Shown piece after piece: positions 7,471 to 16,182 of a stretch of 64,000 nt of DNA. The position numbers and the translations under genes are program-made. Source of the stretch: Lachnospiraceae bacterium (GTDB lineage Bacteria > Bacillota > Clostridia > Lachnospirales > Lachnospiraceae); assembly GCA_028693165.1 (NCBI GenBank), contig JAQUVX010000001.1:186001-250000 (forward strand), written 5' to 3'. The number at the start of each line of letters is the position of its first letter. Positions within the stretch are counted from its first letter, which is position 1. The notes beneath the pieces are model-generated. The model searched no databases and had not been told where the DNA came from. It saw nothing but the letters and a program-made list of their open reading frames with translations.

Positions 7471-9345
7471 TCATTCATAAATCCTATACCCATTTTTCCC
7501 AGCATGCTTTGCCTCATACAAAGCGATATCCGCCTTCTTGTAAAGAACCGCCAACTCCTCCTGCCCCTTCGTCGCCACAACTACACCGACTGAACAGGAG
7601 ATCGGGAACGGGTAATGATCCTTTTCCTGAATCTGACAGATGTTTTCAACCAGCTCTTTCGCCTTCGTCTCAGCATCCTCTTTTTTGCTGATCGACGTCA
7701 TAAACGCAGTGAACTCGTCGCCGCCAAGCCTTCCCACAATATCCGTGGCGCGAAATGTCTTGTTCAGGGTTGCGCCGACCGAGATTAAGACGCGATCCCC
7801 CATCCCATGTCCATAGGTATCATTGATCTGCTTAAAACCATCCAGATCCATAATCAAAAACGCGCACTGCAAATGTGCATTTCTCCGTTCGTTCAGAACC
7901 ATGTTGGCTTTCTCTTCGAAGCTGCTGCGGTTGTATACCAGCGTGAGGGAATCCCGCTGCGCCTCCTTATCCTTTGTGACGTCTTCCGATATTCCAATCA
8001 TCTTGATCGGCCTGTTCCGCTCGTCAAACACAACGTGAAACAGAACCTGCTCCCACCAATACACGGTATCTTTGCCGCAGACAGACCGCTCTTTGATTCG
8101 CCAGCATCCCTGCACATCCTGCTCTCCACGGTAAACCTTTTTCATCGCCGCACGCACGAGCGGGATGTCATCCGGATGAACATACCCTTTTTCAATCGCA
8201 CTTTCCGGTATGTTTTCCCGAAGTTCATAAAATCCATGCTTCTCATCTTCATTATCAATCTTCGTCACACACATGGTGTTCAAATCAATCTCCCAGATGC
8301 ACAAATGCGTGCGCGCAAGCGCCATCTTCAAACGCGTCCCATCCTCCAACTGCCGCATCTGCGCCCGCTTCTTTACGATGAAAATGATCAGAACCAGCAT
8401 GCCGATCGTCAGCACAATCACCATCAGCCCGCCAATCACGAGCAATGGGTGTTTGTAGACAAAGACGATTAGATCATTGTCATATGCCGCATGAATAATG
8501 CCTTCATAGACGGCTTCGTTGATATCCAGATCCCCCATCCTGTCAATGCTCTTGTCAAAAATGGACAGCAGCGCCGGATCTTCCTTCGTGCTGATTCCAA
8601 ATGCGAGTTTCCAGCCAAAGTCTGAGATGGTATGGCTCTTGAGTCCGCTGTATTTCGGAACACTCATATAATATTCCGCACAGTACGAAGCGATGATCGC
8701 CATGTCAGCCTGACCACGTTTTACCAGGTTTAAGCATTCCTCGTTGGAGGAACAGGTGATAAGAGTCGCATTCCTGATACTCTCCGCGATCTTCGGATTC
8801 GCATAGTCTCCATCCACAACAGCAATGGTTCGGCTCTCACCGCCATGATAAAGCTCCATCTGTGCATTCTTGGAGACGATGGCGCTGTTGATCATCAGAT
8901 AAGGCTTTGACAGGTTCACACGGTACTCTTCCGCCATGGCGGCGTCATCGGCCAGGCCGGAAATCATATCCGCCTCACCGGACTGCACCGCCTTCAATGC
9001 TTCCGCGTAGCTATCCATAATTTTGTATTCAATCTGAAATCCGCTGTACTGCTCCAGGCGCGTCAGTATCTCCGCAATCACCCCAGCGTATTGGCCGTCA
9101 GAATCTCTGGCATACTCCAGCGGTCTCCAGGAAGCGTCGGCGGCCACAACCACCACCGGATGCTTCTCCTGATATGCCTGTTCCTCCTCCGTCAAAGGAA
9201 CCTGTTCGTAGTCGAATCCATGCGTATCCAGATCCGAGGCCGCCTGCAATTTTACCACAAATGCTGCCGCCACAGACAGTACCACTGCAATCCCCAGGCA
9301 AATACTCCCTCTTAGAAATACATTGTGTCCTCTGATGTTTCTCAC
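7471..9345 (-). CDS. Membrane diguanylate cyclase with solute-binding sensor domain
   Basis: 624 residues: an N-terminal membrane anchor/signal (residues 8-35), an extracytoplasmic SBP_bac_3-like solute-binding domain (about 60-300), a second membrane segment (about 305-330), a PAS-like region (about 345-455) and a C-terminal GGDEF domain. The active motif GGDEF is at about 541-545, and an intact I-site RATD sits five residues before it, so it should make cyclic-di-GMP from GTP with product inhibition. No EAL domain. The start is set at GTG 9345, which has GGGGAGGGG upstream and gives a normal signal anchor; an ATG 81 bases further upstream has no proper site. A TATAAT at 9507-9512 (minus) is a possible -10. 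The ligand is probably an amino acid or similar small polar molecule. Confidence 0.85.
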   Translation of the reverse strand: MRNIRGHNVFLRGSICLGIAVVLSVAAAFVVKLQAASDLDTHGFDYEQVPLTEEEQAYQEKHPVVVVAADASWRPLEYARDSDGQYAGVIAEILTRLEQYSGFQIEYKIMDSYAEALKAVQSGEADMISGLADDAAMAEEYRVNLSKPYLMINSAIVSKNAQMELYHGGESRTIAVVDGDYANPKIAESIRNATLITCSSNEECLNLVKRGQADMAIIASYCAEYYMSVPKYSGLKSHTISDFGWKLAFGISTKEDPALLSIFDKSIDRMGDLDINEAVYEGIIHAAYDNDLIVFVYKHPLLVIGGLMVIVLTIGMLVLIIFIVKKRAQMRQLEDGTRLKMALARTHLCIWEIDLNTMCVTKIDNEDEKHGFYELRENIPESAIEKGYVHPDDIPLVRAAMKKVYRGEQDVQGCWRIKERSVCGKDTVYWWEQVLFHVVFDERNRPIKMIGISEDVTKDKEAQRDSLTLVYNRSSFEEKANMVLNERRNAHLQCAFLIMDLDGFKQINDTYGHGMGDRVLISVGATLNKTFRATDIVGRLGGDEFTAFMTSISKKEDAETKAKELVENICQIQEKDHYPFPISCSVGVVVATKGQEELAVLYKKADIALYEAKHAGKNGYRIYE

Positions 9346-9558
9346 CCCGAACCCCTCCCCTTGTCGCTGTTTCTGTCGCCTTTCAGCCAAACTCTGCACC
9401 AGTCCCCAGGAGATTTCGGATCTCATCCTTGATTTTGCATTCCATCATCAGATGCAGAATACAAAGATCTTACCCCTACCCGTTTCTCCCTCTGTTATAT
9501 AAAGAAATTATACCGCAAAGCAGAAGGAAACACCATGGCTTTTGCAGCACAAATCCGG

Positions 9559-10707
9559 CTACTTTCCGAAAATTTCCGCTGCCTCCTTCATATTCTCCAT
9601 AATCGAAACGCCGAACGGACATCTGGTCTCGCAGGCTCCGCAGCGGATGCATTCTCGCGCATGATGCGGCAGGACTGCATAATGCTCCCGCACCGTTTCC
9701 GGAATCTCCTTCTGAGCCTTCGCCAGATTCAGAAATTTCGTCACAGACGCGACATCGATCTTTTTCGGGCAGGGCGCACAATGGCTGCAATACATGCAGT
9801 GTCCCTTCCAACTGATATTCGGGAAGGCGGCAAATGCAAGCGCATAATCCTTCTCCTCCTCGGTCGCCGTCTCGTAGGCCACGCTTGTTTTCATCTGCTC
9901 CACCGAACGAGCACCCGCGAGAACCGTCGCCACCGCCGGGCGGGTCAGCGCATAGTGAATACACTGGGCCGGAGTCAGCGCTTTCCCCGCCGGAGACAGC
10001 TTTTCATCCAGCAGATCCCCGCCGCCAAATGCTTTCATAACCGTGATTCCCACACCCCTGCGCTGACAGAGTTCGTACAACTCCTGCCGCTCCTGATCCA
10101 TATTGACAAGCGGCTTCGCGTAATTCTTTTCACTCCACAGCTCTTCCACATTCTCGGTGGCCGGCTGAAGGTCGTAGCATGGATTGATACTGAACATCAA
10201 CACCTCGATCGCACCGCTCTTTACCGCCTCCAGCGCAACCTCCGGATTGTGACTGCTCAGCCCGATATGATGAATTCTCCCGGCCTGTTTCAGTTCCCGG
10301 GCGTATTCAAGCACCGGTCCATTGGCAATGGTCTCCCAGTCACACAGAGAATCCACGTAATGAATCATCCCCACATCCAGATAATCCGTCTGGAGCAATG
10401 TCATCAGCTCCTCAAATCCCGCCCGCACTTCACGGATGTCGCGGGTTCGCATGTACTGTCCATTCTTCCATACCGAGCAGATGTGTGCCTGGATGATAAA
10501 ATCCTCCCGTCTCCCCACCAGCGCTTTTCCGACACTGGCGCGCAGCTGCGGGTCCGACGCATAGAGATCAAAATAATTGATGCCGTATTCCTGCGCCGCA
10601 TCCAACATCCGCGCCGTGTTCTTGTATTGATTCTCCGAAAAACCCTCGCAGCCCATGCCGATCTCACTGACCTTGAGACCGGTGTTTCCTAAATCACGAT
10701 AGTTCAT
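9559..10707 (-). CDS. Aldo/keto reductase with C-terminal 4Fe-4S ferredoxin domain
   Basis: 382 residues. Residues 1-270 form an aldo/keto reductase barrel (MNYRDLGNTGLKVSEIGMG; GLSSHNPE; VLAGARS). The C-terminus carries two cysteine clusters, CMYCSHCAPCP and CIRCGACETRCPFG, typical of the Fe-S-extended AKR subfamily of anaerobes. It probably reduces or oxidises a carbonyl compound with NAD(P)H and/or ferredoxin; the substrate is unknown. It stands alone on the minus strand, between the cyclase gene and the CCG/ferredoxin pair. Confidence 0.85.
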   Translation of the reverse strand: MNYRDLGNTGLKVSEIGMGCEGFSENQYKNTARMLDAAQEYGINYFDLYASDPQLRASVGKALVGRREDFIIQAHICSVWKNGQYMRTRDIREVRAGFEELMTLLQTDYLDVGMIHYVDSLCDWETIANGPVLEYARELKQAGRIHHIGLSSHNPEVALEAVKSGAIEVLMFSINPCYDLQPATENVEELWSEKNYAKPLVNMDQERQELYELCQRRGVGITVMKAFGGGDLLDEKLSPAGKALTPAQCIHYALTRPAVATVLAGARSVEQMKTSVAYETATEEEKDYALAFAAFPNISWKGHCMYCSHCAPCPKKIDVASVTKFLNLAKAQKEIPETVREHYAVLPHHARECIRCGACETRCPFGVSIMENMKEAAEIFGK

Positions 10708-10908
10708 AAGACGTATCCTCCATATTGTTCTTGACTTATAGATCTGATTGAGTTAAATTATTTATAAAGAGATGGGTTTGTTACCGTACGGATTTGCCTA
10801 GGCGGGGTGCTCGTTTCTTTTTTTTATGTTTATGACATCATATAAATACATTTTTTGATTCTTATCATGCAGATTTTAAATGGCTTAGCAAGAGAATCAT
10901 CCTTTATA

Positions 10909-11607
10909 TCAGTGCCCTTCAATATGATCCACCAGTTTCCCATGATACTCATCCAGACTATCCGGCATCGCTTCCGATACACGGTTCAGCAGCAGATCCG
11001 GCAAGTAGCGCGGGATTTTTCCTCCCGCAGTCATGGCACGCACACAGCCGATGCAGGTGACAACCACATTGTCGCAGGGAAACTGATCCGCCCGCTCTTT
11101 GATCCGCGCCTCCACCCGCTCATTCGGCACATAGCCATAGAAATTATCCCCGCAGCAAACGGACCTTGTTCCACTGAATTCTGCTTCCAGGATGGTAATA
11201 TGCATCTTGCAAAGCAGACTGCGAATCGCCTTATGTACCTGCGGTTTATGGCGATATCCGCAGGAATCGTGCACAGAGACCGTCAGTCCGCTGTGATCCG
11301 GCAGCTTAAGCCCATCTATGTGATCCAGCATTTCCCAGATAGAGATGGTATGGATCCCGGCATACAGAGAGCGGAAACGCCGATCGCAGCCCGCACAGTT
11401 ATTGATCACGGTTGCTCCCTCCGGCAAACGCGGATCGTGGCGGCAGCAGATATCATGAAATTTCACATCCCCCAGATACTCTTTCAGCAGTTCCCACAGC
11501 ATCCTGGGAACCTCCGGTTTGTACACACTCATCGCACAGCCCGGATTAAAATAACATTTTTCCATATCAATCCTGTCAATCGAACAGCTTTCTCTGATCC
11601 TTGTCAT
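10909..11607 (-). CDS. HdrB-like CCG-domain iron-sulfur protein
   Basis: 232 residues with two cysteine-rich CCG-type repeats (PF02754): CYFNPGCA...ICCRHD...NCAGC in the first half and HDSCGYRH...VCCGDN...TCIGC in the second. Each follows the C, CC(G), CxxC spacing that holds non-cubane clusters in heterodisulfide reductase HdrB, GlpC and lactate oxidase LldE. A role in thiol/disulfide or ferredoxin-linked electron transfer is inferred. ATG 11607 is preferred because AGGAGG is nine bases upstream; an ATG at 11616 abuts the same site. The small ferredoxin gene ends 15 nt upstream, so the two should work together. Confidence 0.75.
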   Translation of the reverse strand: MTRIRESCSIDRIDMEKCYFNPGCAMSVYKPEVPRMLWELLKEYLGDVKFHDICCRHDPRLPEGATVINNCAGCDRRFRSLYAGIHTISIWEMLDHIDGLKLPDHSGLTVSVHDSCGYRHKPQVHKAIRSLLCKMHITILEAEFSGTRSVCCGDNFYGYVPNERVEARIKERADQFPCDNVVVTCIGCVRAMTAGGKIPRYLPDLLLNRVSEAMPDSLDEYHGKLVDHIEGH

Positions 11608-11622
11608 ATCCGTCATCCTCCT

Positions 11623-11847
11623 CTATACAGGCCCTGGTGCCCCAAGCGGGCAGACATACGCGCAGGTACCACAATCAATGCAGCGTCCTGCATCAATCTC
11701 GTACCTTCCATTCCCCTCATGGATCGCATTGACCGGACACGCAGCCGCACAGCTTCCGCACATCACACACGCCTTCAAAATGACGTAATAAAACGTATCC
11801 TCCACACCGGAAACAACCGGAGCGGCATACCCCTGTTTCTGATTCAC
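11623..11847 (-). CDS. Small 2x[4Fe-4S] ferredoxin
   Basis: 74 residues with two complete clusters, CVMCGSCAAACPV and CIDCGTCAYVCPL, after a 25-residue N-terminal extension. GTG 11847 is chosen as start because GAGGAGG, overlapping the SorC stop codon, sits just upstream; longer versions of the frame would overlap the regulator gene without a ribosome site. Encoded between SorC and the HdrB-like protein; likely electron donor or acceptor of the latter. Confidence 0.75.
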   Translation of the reverse strand: MNQKQGYAAPVVSGVEDTFYYVILKACVMCGSCAAACPVNAIHEGNGRYEIDAGRCIDCGTCAYVCPLGAPGPV

Positions 11848-11860
11848 CGCAGCTTCCTCC

Positions 11861-12838
11861 TCACTCCCCATCATACGCCAACGCGGCTTCCGCGCAATCC
11901 GTATCAATGATCAGCGTATCCACGAATCCTCCCCGCAGGGCGCCGTGAACCGCTTTCCCTTTTGTTTTTCCATAGGCAATGCATACCACATTTTTGCATT
12001 TCACAAAATCTTCAAACTCGATTGCGATCATTCTTTCCGCAAGCACGGTATGAATTTCTTTTCCCTCCTTATCAAAAAAATGTCCGCCGATATGACCGAT
12101 TGCCCCCTGCTTACTCAACAACTCAAACGTGTTTTCCCCCAGATAATGCTCCCATGTTTTATACTCAATCGAACCAACACTCGTCAAGATCACATCCGCA
12201 TTCTGTGCCAGGGAAAGCGCGTGTTGGATCGTATCATCCTGTACCAGACTTTCTTTTAGTTCTTTATTCTTTACAAACAGTGGCGCATAAATATACTGAT
12301 AGGTTCCGCCGTATGCGGACGCGAGATCCTTTGCCAGATCCATTGCATCGCGCTCCGGTCGCTTCACATTCGATGCTCCCATAATCGGAACCACCGTAAT
12401 CGGAATGTTTTTCTTATTATTTGCATCAATATAGCGAACGATATGATACAGTGTGTTTCCCCAGGAAATCCCCACTACCATGCGATCCTTTACCACCGAA
12501 TCAAGATAATAGGCGGATACCTCCGACAGGCGTCTCATGACCTGGTCCTTATTACTTTCTTTCGCCATTACAACGCGGATATTTTTGACATGATATAATT
12601 GTTCCATTTTCATTTCTAATTCCAAATCCCGCTCCCAGGGTTCTTTAATTGATATTTCCACGACACCCAAGGCCCGTGCTTCTTTCAGCATCCGCGAAAT
12701 CTTGGACCTGGACGTATACATCCGGTCAGCAATTTCGTTCTGTGTCATTTCAGAATTATAATAAAGGTTCGCAATGACTGCCAGCGTATTCCACTTTTCC
12801 TGAATCGTCATGGATTCATAGTTTTTGAGATCTTTCAT
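11861..12838 (-). CDS. SorC/DeoR-family sugar-binding transcriptional regulator
   Basis: 325 residues. The N-terminal helix-turn-helix (MTQNEIADRMYTSRSKISRMLKEA, written with breaks: MTQNEIADRMY / TSRSKISRM) is followed by the SorC sugar-phosphate-binding domain with the GISWGNT and GGTYQYIYAPLF blocks. ATG 12838 has GGAGG seven bases upstream and gives the family N-terminus. It is followed by the ferredoxin and CCG genes and lies just past the end of the ula-like operon, so it may regulate either. Members bind phosphorylated sugars and act as repressors or activators. Confidence 0.8.
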   Translation of the reverse strand: MKDLKNYESMTIQEKWNTLAVIANLYYNSEMTQNEIADRMYTSRSKISRMLKEARALGVVEISIKEPWERDLELEMKMEQLYHVKNIRVVMAKESNKDQVMRRLSEVSAYYLDSVVKDRMVVGISWGNTLYHIVRYIDANNKKNIPITVVPIMGASNVKRPERDAMDLAKDLASAYGGTYQYIYAPLFVKNKELKESLVQDDTIQHALSLAQNADVILTSVGSIEYKTWEHYLGENTFELLSKQGAIGHIGGHFFDKEGKEIHTVLAERMIAIEFEDFVKCKNVVCIAYGKTKGKAVHGALRGGFVDTLIIDTDCAEAALAYDGE

Positions 12839-12874
12839 GGTAATTCCTCCGTTTTCATTGCGTCTGTTTCTGAT

Positions 12875-12902
12875 ATTATACAACAAAAAGAGTGGAGATC
12901 AA
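12875..12902 (-). promoter_or_regulatory. Possible promoter of the SorC gene
   Basis: Minus strand TTGATC (12897-12902), a 16-nt spacer and TATAAT (12875-12880). The -35 box lies in the loop of the terminator hairpin at 12885-12920. Confidence 0.4.
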
Positions 12903-12920
12903 AGCTCATCCACTCTTTTT
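12885..12920 (-). terminator. Terminator of the ula-like/transketolase operon
   Basis: Perfect 12-bp inverted repeat AAAAAGAGTGGA / TCCACTCTTTTT with a 12-nt loop, 55 nt after the last gene of the operon. The stem itself supplies the T run in both directions. Confidence 0.8.
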
Positions 12921-12975
12921 ATCACGTTTTTATCACGATAATCTTACCGATATAACAACTGCCGACATCCGGGCA

Positions 12976-13914
12976 TCACAGGAACGATTTAATCTTCCGG
13001 TAAATCCCTTCTGCATCCAGACCATATTTATGAAGCAATTCGATCGCTGCGCCGGATTCTCCGAACACATCATTGATTCCAATCTTCATGACTCTGGTTG
13101 GGGCTTCTTCCGAAAGAACATCGCAAACCGCACTGCCGAGCCCGCCAATGACAGAATGCTCTTCTACGGTGACAACCCGTCCCGTCTCCTTCGCCGCCGC
13201 TAAAACCAGTTCCCGGTCAAGAGGTTTTATCGTGTGAATATTGATCACCTTTGCCTCGATGCCATCCGCCGCCAGCCGCTCTGCTGCCAGTAAGGTTTCA
13301 CTGACCGGCAGGCCCGTGGCAAAAATCGCAAGATCTTTTCCTTCCCGCAAAACAACGCCTTTGCCAAGCTCAAAGCGATACTCCGGATTGTCATTGATGA
13401 CAGGAACGGCCAGGCGGCCAAATCGTAAGTAAACCGGCCCGTCGTGTTCGTACGCGGCCATGACCGCGGCCCGCGCCTCCACATCATCCGAGGGATTTAA
13501 AATCACCATTCCCGGAATGGTTCTCATCAGCGCAATGTCTTCGTTGCATTGATGGGTCGCTCCGTCTTCTCCAACCGAGATGCCCGCGTGCGTTGCCCCT
13601 ATTTTTACATTCAAATGCGGATAGCCCACGGAATTTCGAACCTGCTCAAATGCCCGTCCCGCCGCAAACATTGCAAAGGAGCTTGCAAATGGCACTTTCC
13701 CGGTTGCTGCCAGACCTGCCGCAACCCCAATCATATTCGCTTCTGCGATTCCACAGTCGATGAATCGGTCCGGAAATTCCTTTTTAAACAGTTCTGTCTT
13801 GGTCGCTGCCGCAAGATCTGCATCCAGGACAACGACATCCGGATGGTTCTTTCCCAACTCGACCAATGCCTTGCCATAGCTTTCACGGGTTGCAGCCTTT
13901 TTTACCTCTGACAT
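12976..13914 (-). CDS. Transketolase, C-terminal subunit
   Basis: 312 residues covering the pyrimidine-binding and C-terminal domains of transketolase (GIAEANMIGVAAGLA; GEDGATHQ; TVEEHSVIGGLG). Together with the preceding 278-residue subunit it makes one transketolase that moves two-carbon units between ketose and aldose phosphates using thiamine diphosphate. The start codon overlaps the end of the N-terminal subunit gene by 13 nt and has its own GGAGA, so translation is coupled; this is the natural two-subunit form, not a frameshift. Last gene of the operon that starts at 20789. Confidence 0.9.
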   Translation of the reverse strand: MSEVKKAATRESYGKALVELGKNHPDVVVLDADLAAATKTELFKKEFPDRFIDCGIAEANMIGVAAGLAATGKVPFASSFAMFAAGRAFEQVRNSVGYPHLNVKIGATHAGISVGEDGATHQCNEDIALMRTIPGMVILNPSDDVEARAAVMAAYEHDGPVYLRFGRLAVPVINDNPEYRFELGKGVVLREGKDLAIFATGLPVSETLLAAERLAADGIEAKVINIHTIKPLDRELVLAAAKETGRVVTVEEHSVIGGLGSAVCDVLSEEAPTRVMKIGINDVFGESGAAIELLHKYGLDAEGIYRKIKSFL

Positions 13915-14738
13915 AATGCTTCTCCTTCCTGTTCCAATTCCTCCATCGCCACCTGATATTGCTCATCATTTGGAGCTTTCCCGTGCCATGCAGCCTGATT
14001 CTCCATGAACGAGACTCCTTTTCCTTTGACGGTCTTTGCAATGATTGCAACCGGCTGTCCTTTTATGGTTCTGGCTTTCGCAAACGCCTCTGCGATTTCA
14101 TCCATGTTGTTTCCATCGATACAGATCACATGGAAATTGAATGCTTCAAATTTGCGGTCGATTGGATAGGGTGAGTTCACTTCGCTGATGGCACCATCAA
14201 TCTGAAGATTGTTGTTATCTACAATCACCACGAGATTGTCCAGTTTTTTATGCGCAGCAAGCATACTTGCTTCCCATACCTGCCCCTCCTCGAGTTCGCC
14301 ATCTCCAAGCAGCGTATAGACCCGGTAGGAATCCCCTGACATTTTCGCTGAAATCGCCATGCCGACGGCCGCAGAGATTCCCTGCCCTAGCGATCCCGAT
14401 GACATATCCACGCCAGGAATGTGCTTCATATCCGGGTGCCCCTGCAAATAGGAGCCGAGCTTGCGAAGCGTTTTTAAATCTTCCTTCGAAAAAAATCCCC
14501 GTTCTGCCAGTACCGAATAAAATCCTGGAGCCGTATGACCTTTTGAAAGGACAAAACGATCCCGGTCTGCTTTCTTTGGTTCCTTCGGATCAATATTCAT
14601 TTCAGCAAAATATAAATAAGTAAACATATCTGCTGCCGATAAGGATCCGCCCGGATGTCCTGCTTTTGCAGCGTGTACCGCAGTCACAATCCCTTTGCGC
14701 ACTTCATTGGCAGCCATCTCCAACGCTCGTTTTGACAT
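13902..14738 (-). CDS. Transketolase, N-terminal subunit (thiamine diphosphate-binding)
   Basis: 278 residues with the ThDP motif GDGELEEGQ...DNNN and conserved AKAGHPGGSLSAAD and GSLGQGIS stretches. It forms the diphosphate-binding half of transketolase with the following gene. ATG 14738 has GGAGGA seven bases upstream and gives the normal N-terminus. In this operon it converts the D-xylulose 5-phosphate formed by AraD/UlaF into glycolytic intermediates. A second, single-chain transketolase is encoded at 39534-41534. Confidence 0.9.
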   Translation of the reverse strand: MSKRALEMAANEVRKGIVTAVHAAKAGHPGGSLSAADMFTYLYFAEMNIDPKEPKKADRDRFVLSKGHTAPGFYSVLAERGFFSKEDLKTLRKLGSYLQGHPDMKHIPGVDMSSGSLGQGISAAVGMAISAKMSGDSYRVYTLLGDGELEEGQVWEASMLAAHKKLDNLVVIVDNNNLQIDGAISEVNSPYPIDRKFEAFNFHVICIDGNNMDEIAEAFAKARTIKGQPVAIIAKTVKGKGVSFMENQAAWHGKAPNDEQYQVAMEELEQEGEALCQR

Positions 14739-14775
14739 ATCCTCTCCTCCGCTTTGTCTGGACCTTCCGCTTGTT

Positions 14776-15432
14776 CTATTCGCCAAAAACAGCCTTATAA
14801 TCTGCCTGGAATTTCGCAATTCCCTGATCGGTTAACGGATGCTTTGTCATCTGCTCGATCACAGAATAAGGAACGGTCGCAATATCCGCTCCCGCCAGCG
14901 CACAGTCTGTCACGTGAATCGGATTTCGCACACTGGCCGCGATAATCTCAGCCTCAATCCCATAGATATCAAAGATTTCTGCGATGGTCTTAATCAGATC
15001 AACGCCCGGCTGTGAAATATCATCCAGACGACCAAGGAACGGAGAAACATAAGCCGCTCCCGCTCTGGCTGCCAGCAGTGCCTGATTGGCCGAGAAGATC
15101 AGCGTCACATTGCATTTGATCCCTTCGCCGGAAAGCACTTTGGTCGCTTTTAATCCTTCCACGGTCATTGGAATTTTCACTACCATATTCTTGTGGAGCT
15201 TTGCTATCTCCCGCCCTTCAGCGATCATGCCCTCGGCATCGGTCGTCGTCGCCTTCACCTCGCCGCTGATCGGTCCATCCACAATGTCTGCGATTTCTTT
15301 CAATACCTGAACCTGACTTTTTCCGCCTTCCTTTGCAATCAGAGACGGGTTCGTGGTAACTCCGCAGATCACTCCCATGTCATTTGCTTTCTTAATATCC
15401 TCAATCTTCGCTGTATCTACAAATAATTTCAT
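14776..15432 (-). CDS. Transaldolase, TalC/FSA-type
   Basis: 218 residues of the small transaldolase family: N-terminus [22 protein letters not shown], Schiff-base lysine in VVKIPMT, and [15 protein letters not shown]. Where E. coli fructose-6-phosphate aldolase has Gln59 and Tyr131, this protein has Glu (GEVKATT) and Phe (SPFLGR), which favours true transaldolase activity (transfer of dihydroxyacetone) over FSA activity. It works with transketolase in the non-oxidative pentose phosphate pathway. GGGAG lies before the start. A close paralogue is encoded at 41545-42198. Confidence 0.85.
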   Translation of the reverse strand: MKLFVDTAKIEDIKKANDMGVICGVTTNPSLIAKEGGKSQVQVLKEIADIVDGPISGEVKATTTDAEGMIAEGREIAKLHKNMVVKIPMTVEGLKATKVLSGEGIKCNVTLIFSANQALLAARAGAAYVSPFLGRLDDISQPGVDLIKTIAEIFDIYGIEAEIIAASVRNPIHVTDCALAGADIATVPYSVIEQMTKHPLTDQGIAKFQADYKAVFGE

Positions 15433-15467
15433 TCTGATTCTCCCATTCTTTTCTGCTGCGCTGCGTG

Positions 15468-16166
15468 TCAGATACTCTGCCCGTAATAGGCATCTGCCCC
15501 ATGTTTTCTGTAATAGTGCTTATCCTGCAATTCCTGCGGCGCAGGATTGACTTTCGGATTGATCAGCTCGGTGCGAAATGCCATCTTGGCACATTCTTCC
15601 AGGACAACTGCGTTATGCACCGCTTCCATCCCATCTTTTCCCCAGGCAAAGGGTCCATGGTTTTTGCACAATACGCCCGGAACTGCCGCAACGTCTTTCT
15701 TTTTTCTCTTAAATTCATTTACGATCAGTACGCCAGTGTTTTTCTCATATGCCGTATCAATTTCTTCCTGGGTCAGGCACCGCAGACATGGGATCTCACC
15801 ATAGATATAGTCCGCATGGGTCGTTCCATAACACGGAATATCTCTCCCTGCCTGCGCCCAGCTTGTGGCATAGGCGGAATGCGTATGTACGATGCCTCCC
15901 ATTTCCGGAAATGCTTTATACAGCTCCACATGGGTGGCCGTGTCCGAGGACGGATTATAAGCGCCCTCGATCTTATTGCCCTCCAGATCCATGATTACCA
16001 TATCCTCCGGCTTTAGCTGGTCATATGGAACTCCGCTTGGTTTGATGGCAAAATAGCCCGTTTCCCGGTCAATCTCGCTTACATTGCCCCACGTGAAGGT
16101 GACCAGACCATGCTTTGGCAGTTCCATGTTGGCCTGATATACTCGCTCTTTCAGTGCTTCTAACAT
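15468..16166 (-). CDS. araD: L-ribulose-5-phosphate 4-epimerase
   Basis: 232 residues, the exact size of AraD/UlaF. Zinc-binding histidines are visible in [14 protein letters not shown] and [10 protein letters not shown], and the substrate-binding GNVSEID and PSGVPYD blocks are intact. It converts L-ribulose 5-phosphate to D-xylulose 5-phosphate by retro-aldol chemistry. ATG 16166 has AAAGGAGG five to six bases upstream; the frame stays open further upstream without a ribosome site. Because it follows UlaE- and UlaG-like genes, the ulaF role is likely. Confidence 0.92.
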   Translation of the reverse strand: MLEALKERVYQANMELPKHGLVTFTWGNVSEIDRETGYFAIKPSGVPYDQLKPEDMVIMDLEGNKIEGAYNPSSDTATHVELYKAFPEMGGIVHTHSAYATSWAQAGRDIPCYGTTHADYIYGEIPCLRCLTQEEIDTAYEKNTGVLIVNEFKRKKKDVAAVPGVLCKNHGPFAWGKDGMEAVHNAVVLEECAKMAFRTELINPKVNPAPQELQDKHYYRKHGADAYYGQSI

Positions 16167-16182
16167 GTGATCCTCCTTTCGG

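Noticed and set aside
9535-10692. Long open frame on the plus strand opposite the aldo/keto reductase gene
   Set aside because: Antisense shadow: no recognisable domain, no ribosome site, and the minus-strand gene has intact enzyme and Fe-S motifs.
10855-11910. Long plus-strand open frame over the CCG and ferredoxin genes
   Set aside because: Composition is that of a complement of Cys/His-rich coding sequence; the minus-strand genes explain the region.
13902-13914. Apparent frameshift splitting transketolase into two genes
   Set aside because: The downstream part has its own ATG and ribosome site, and two-subunit transketolases are normal in this group.
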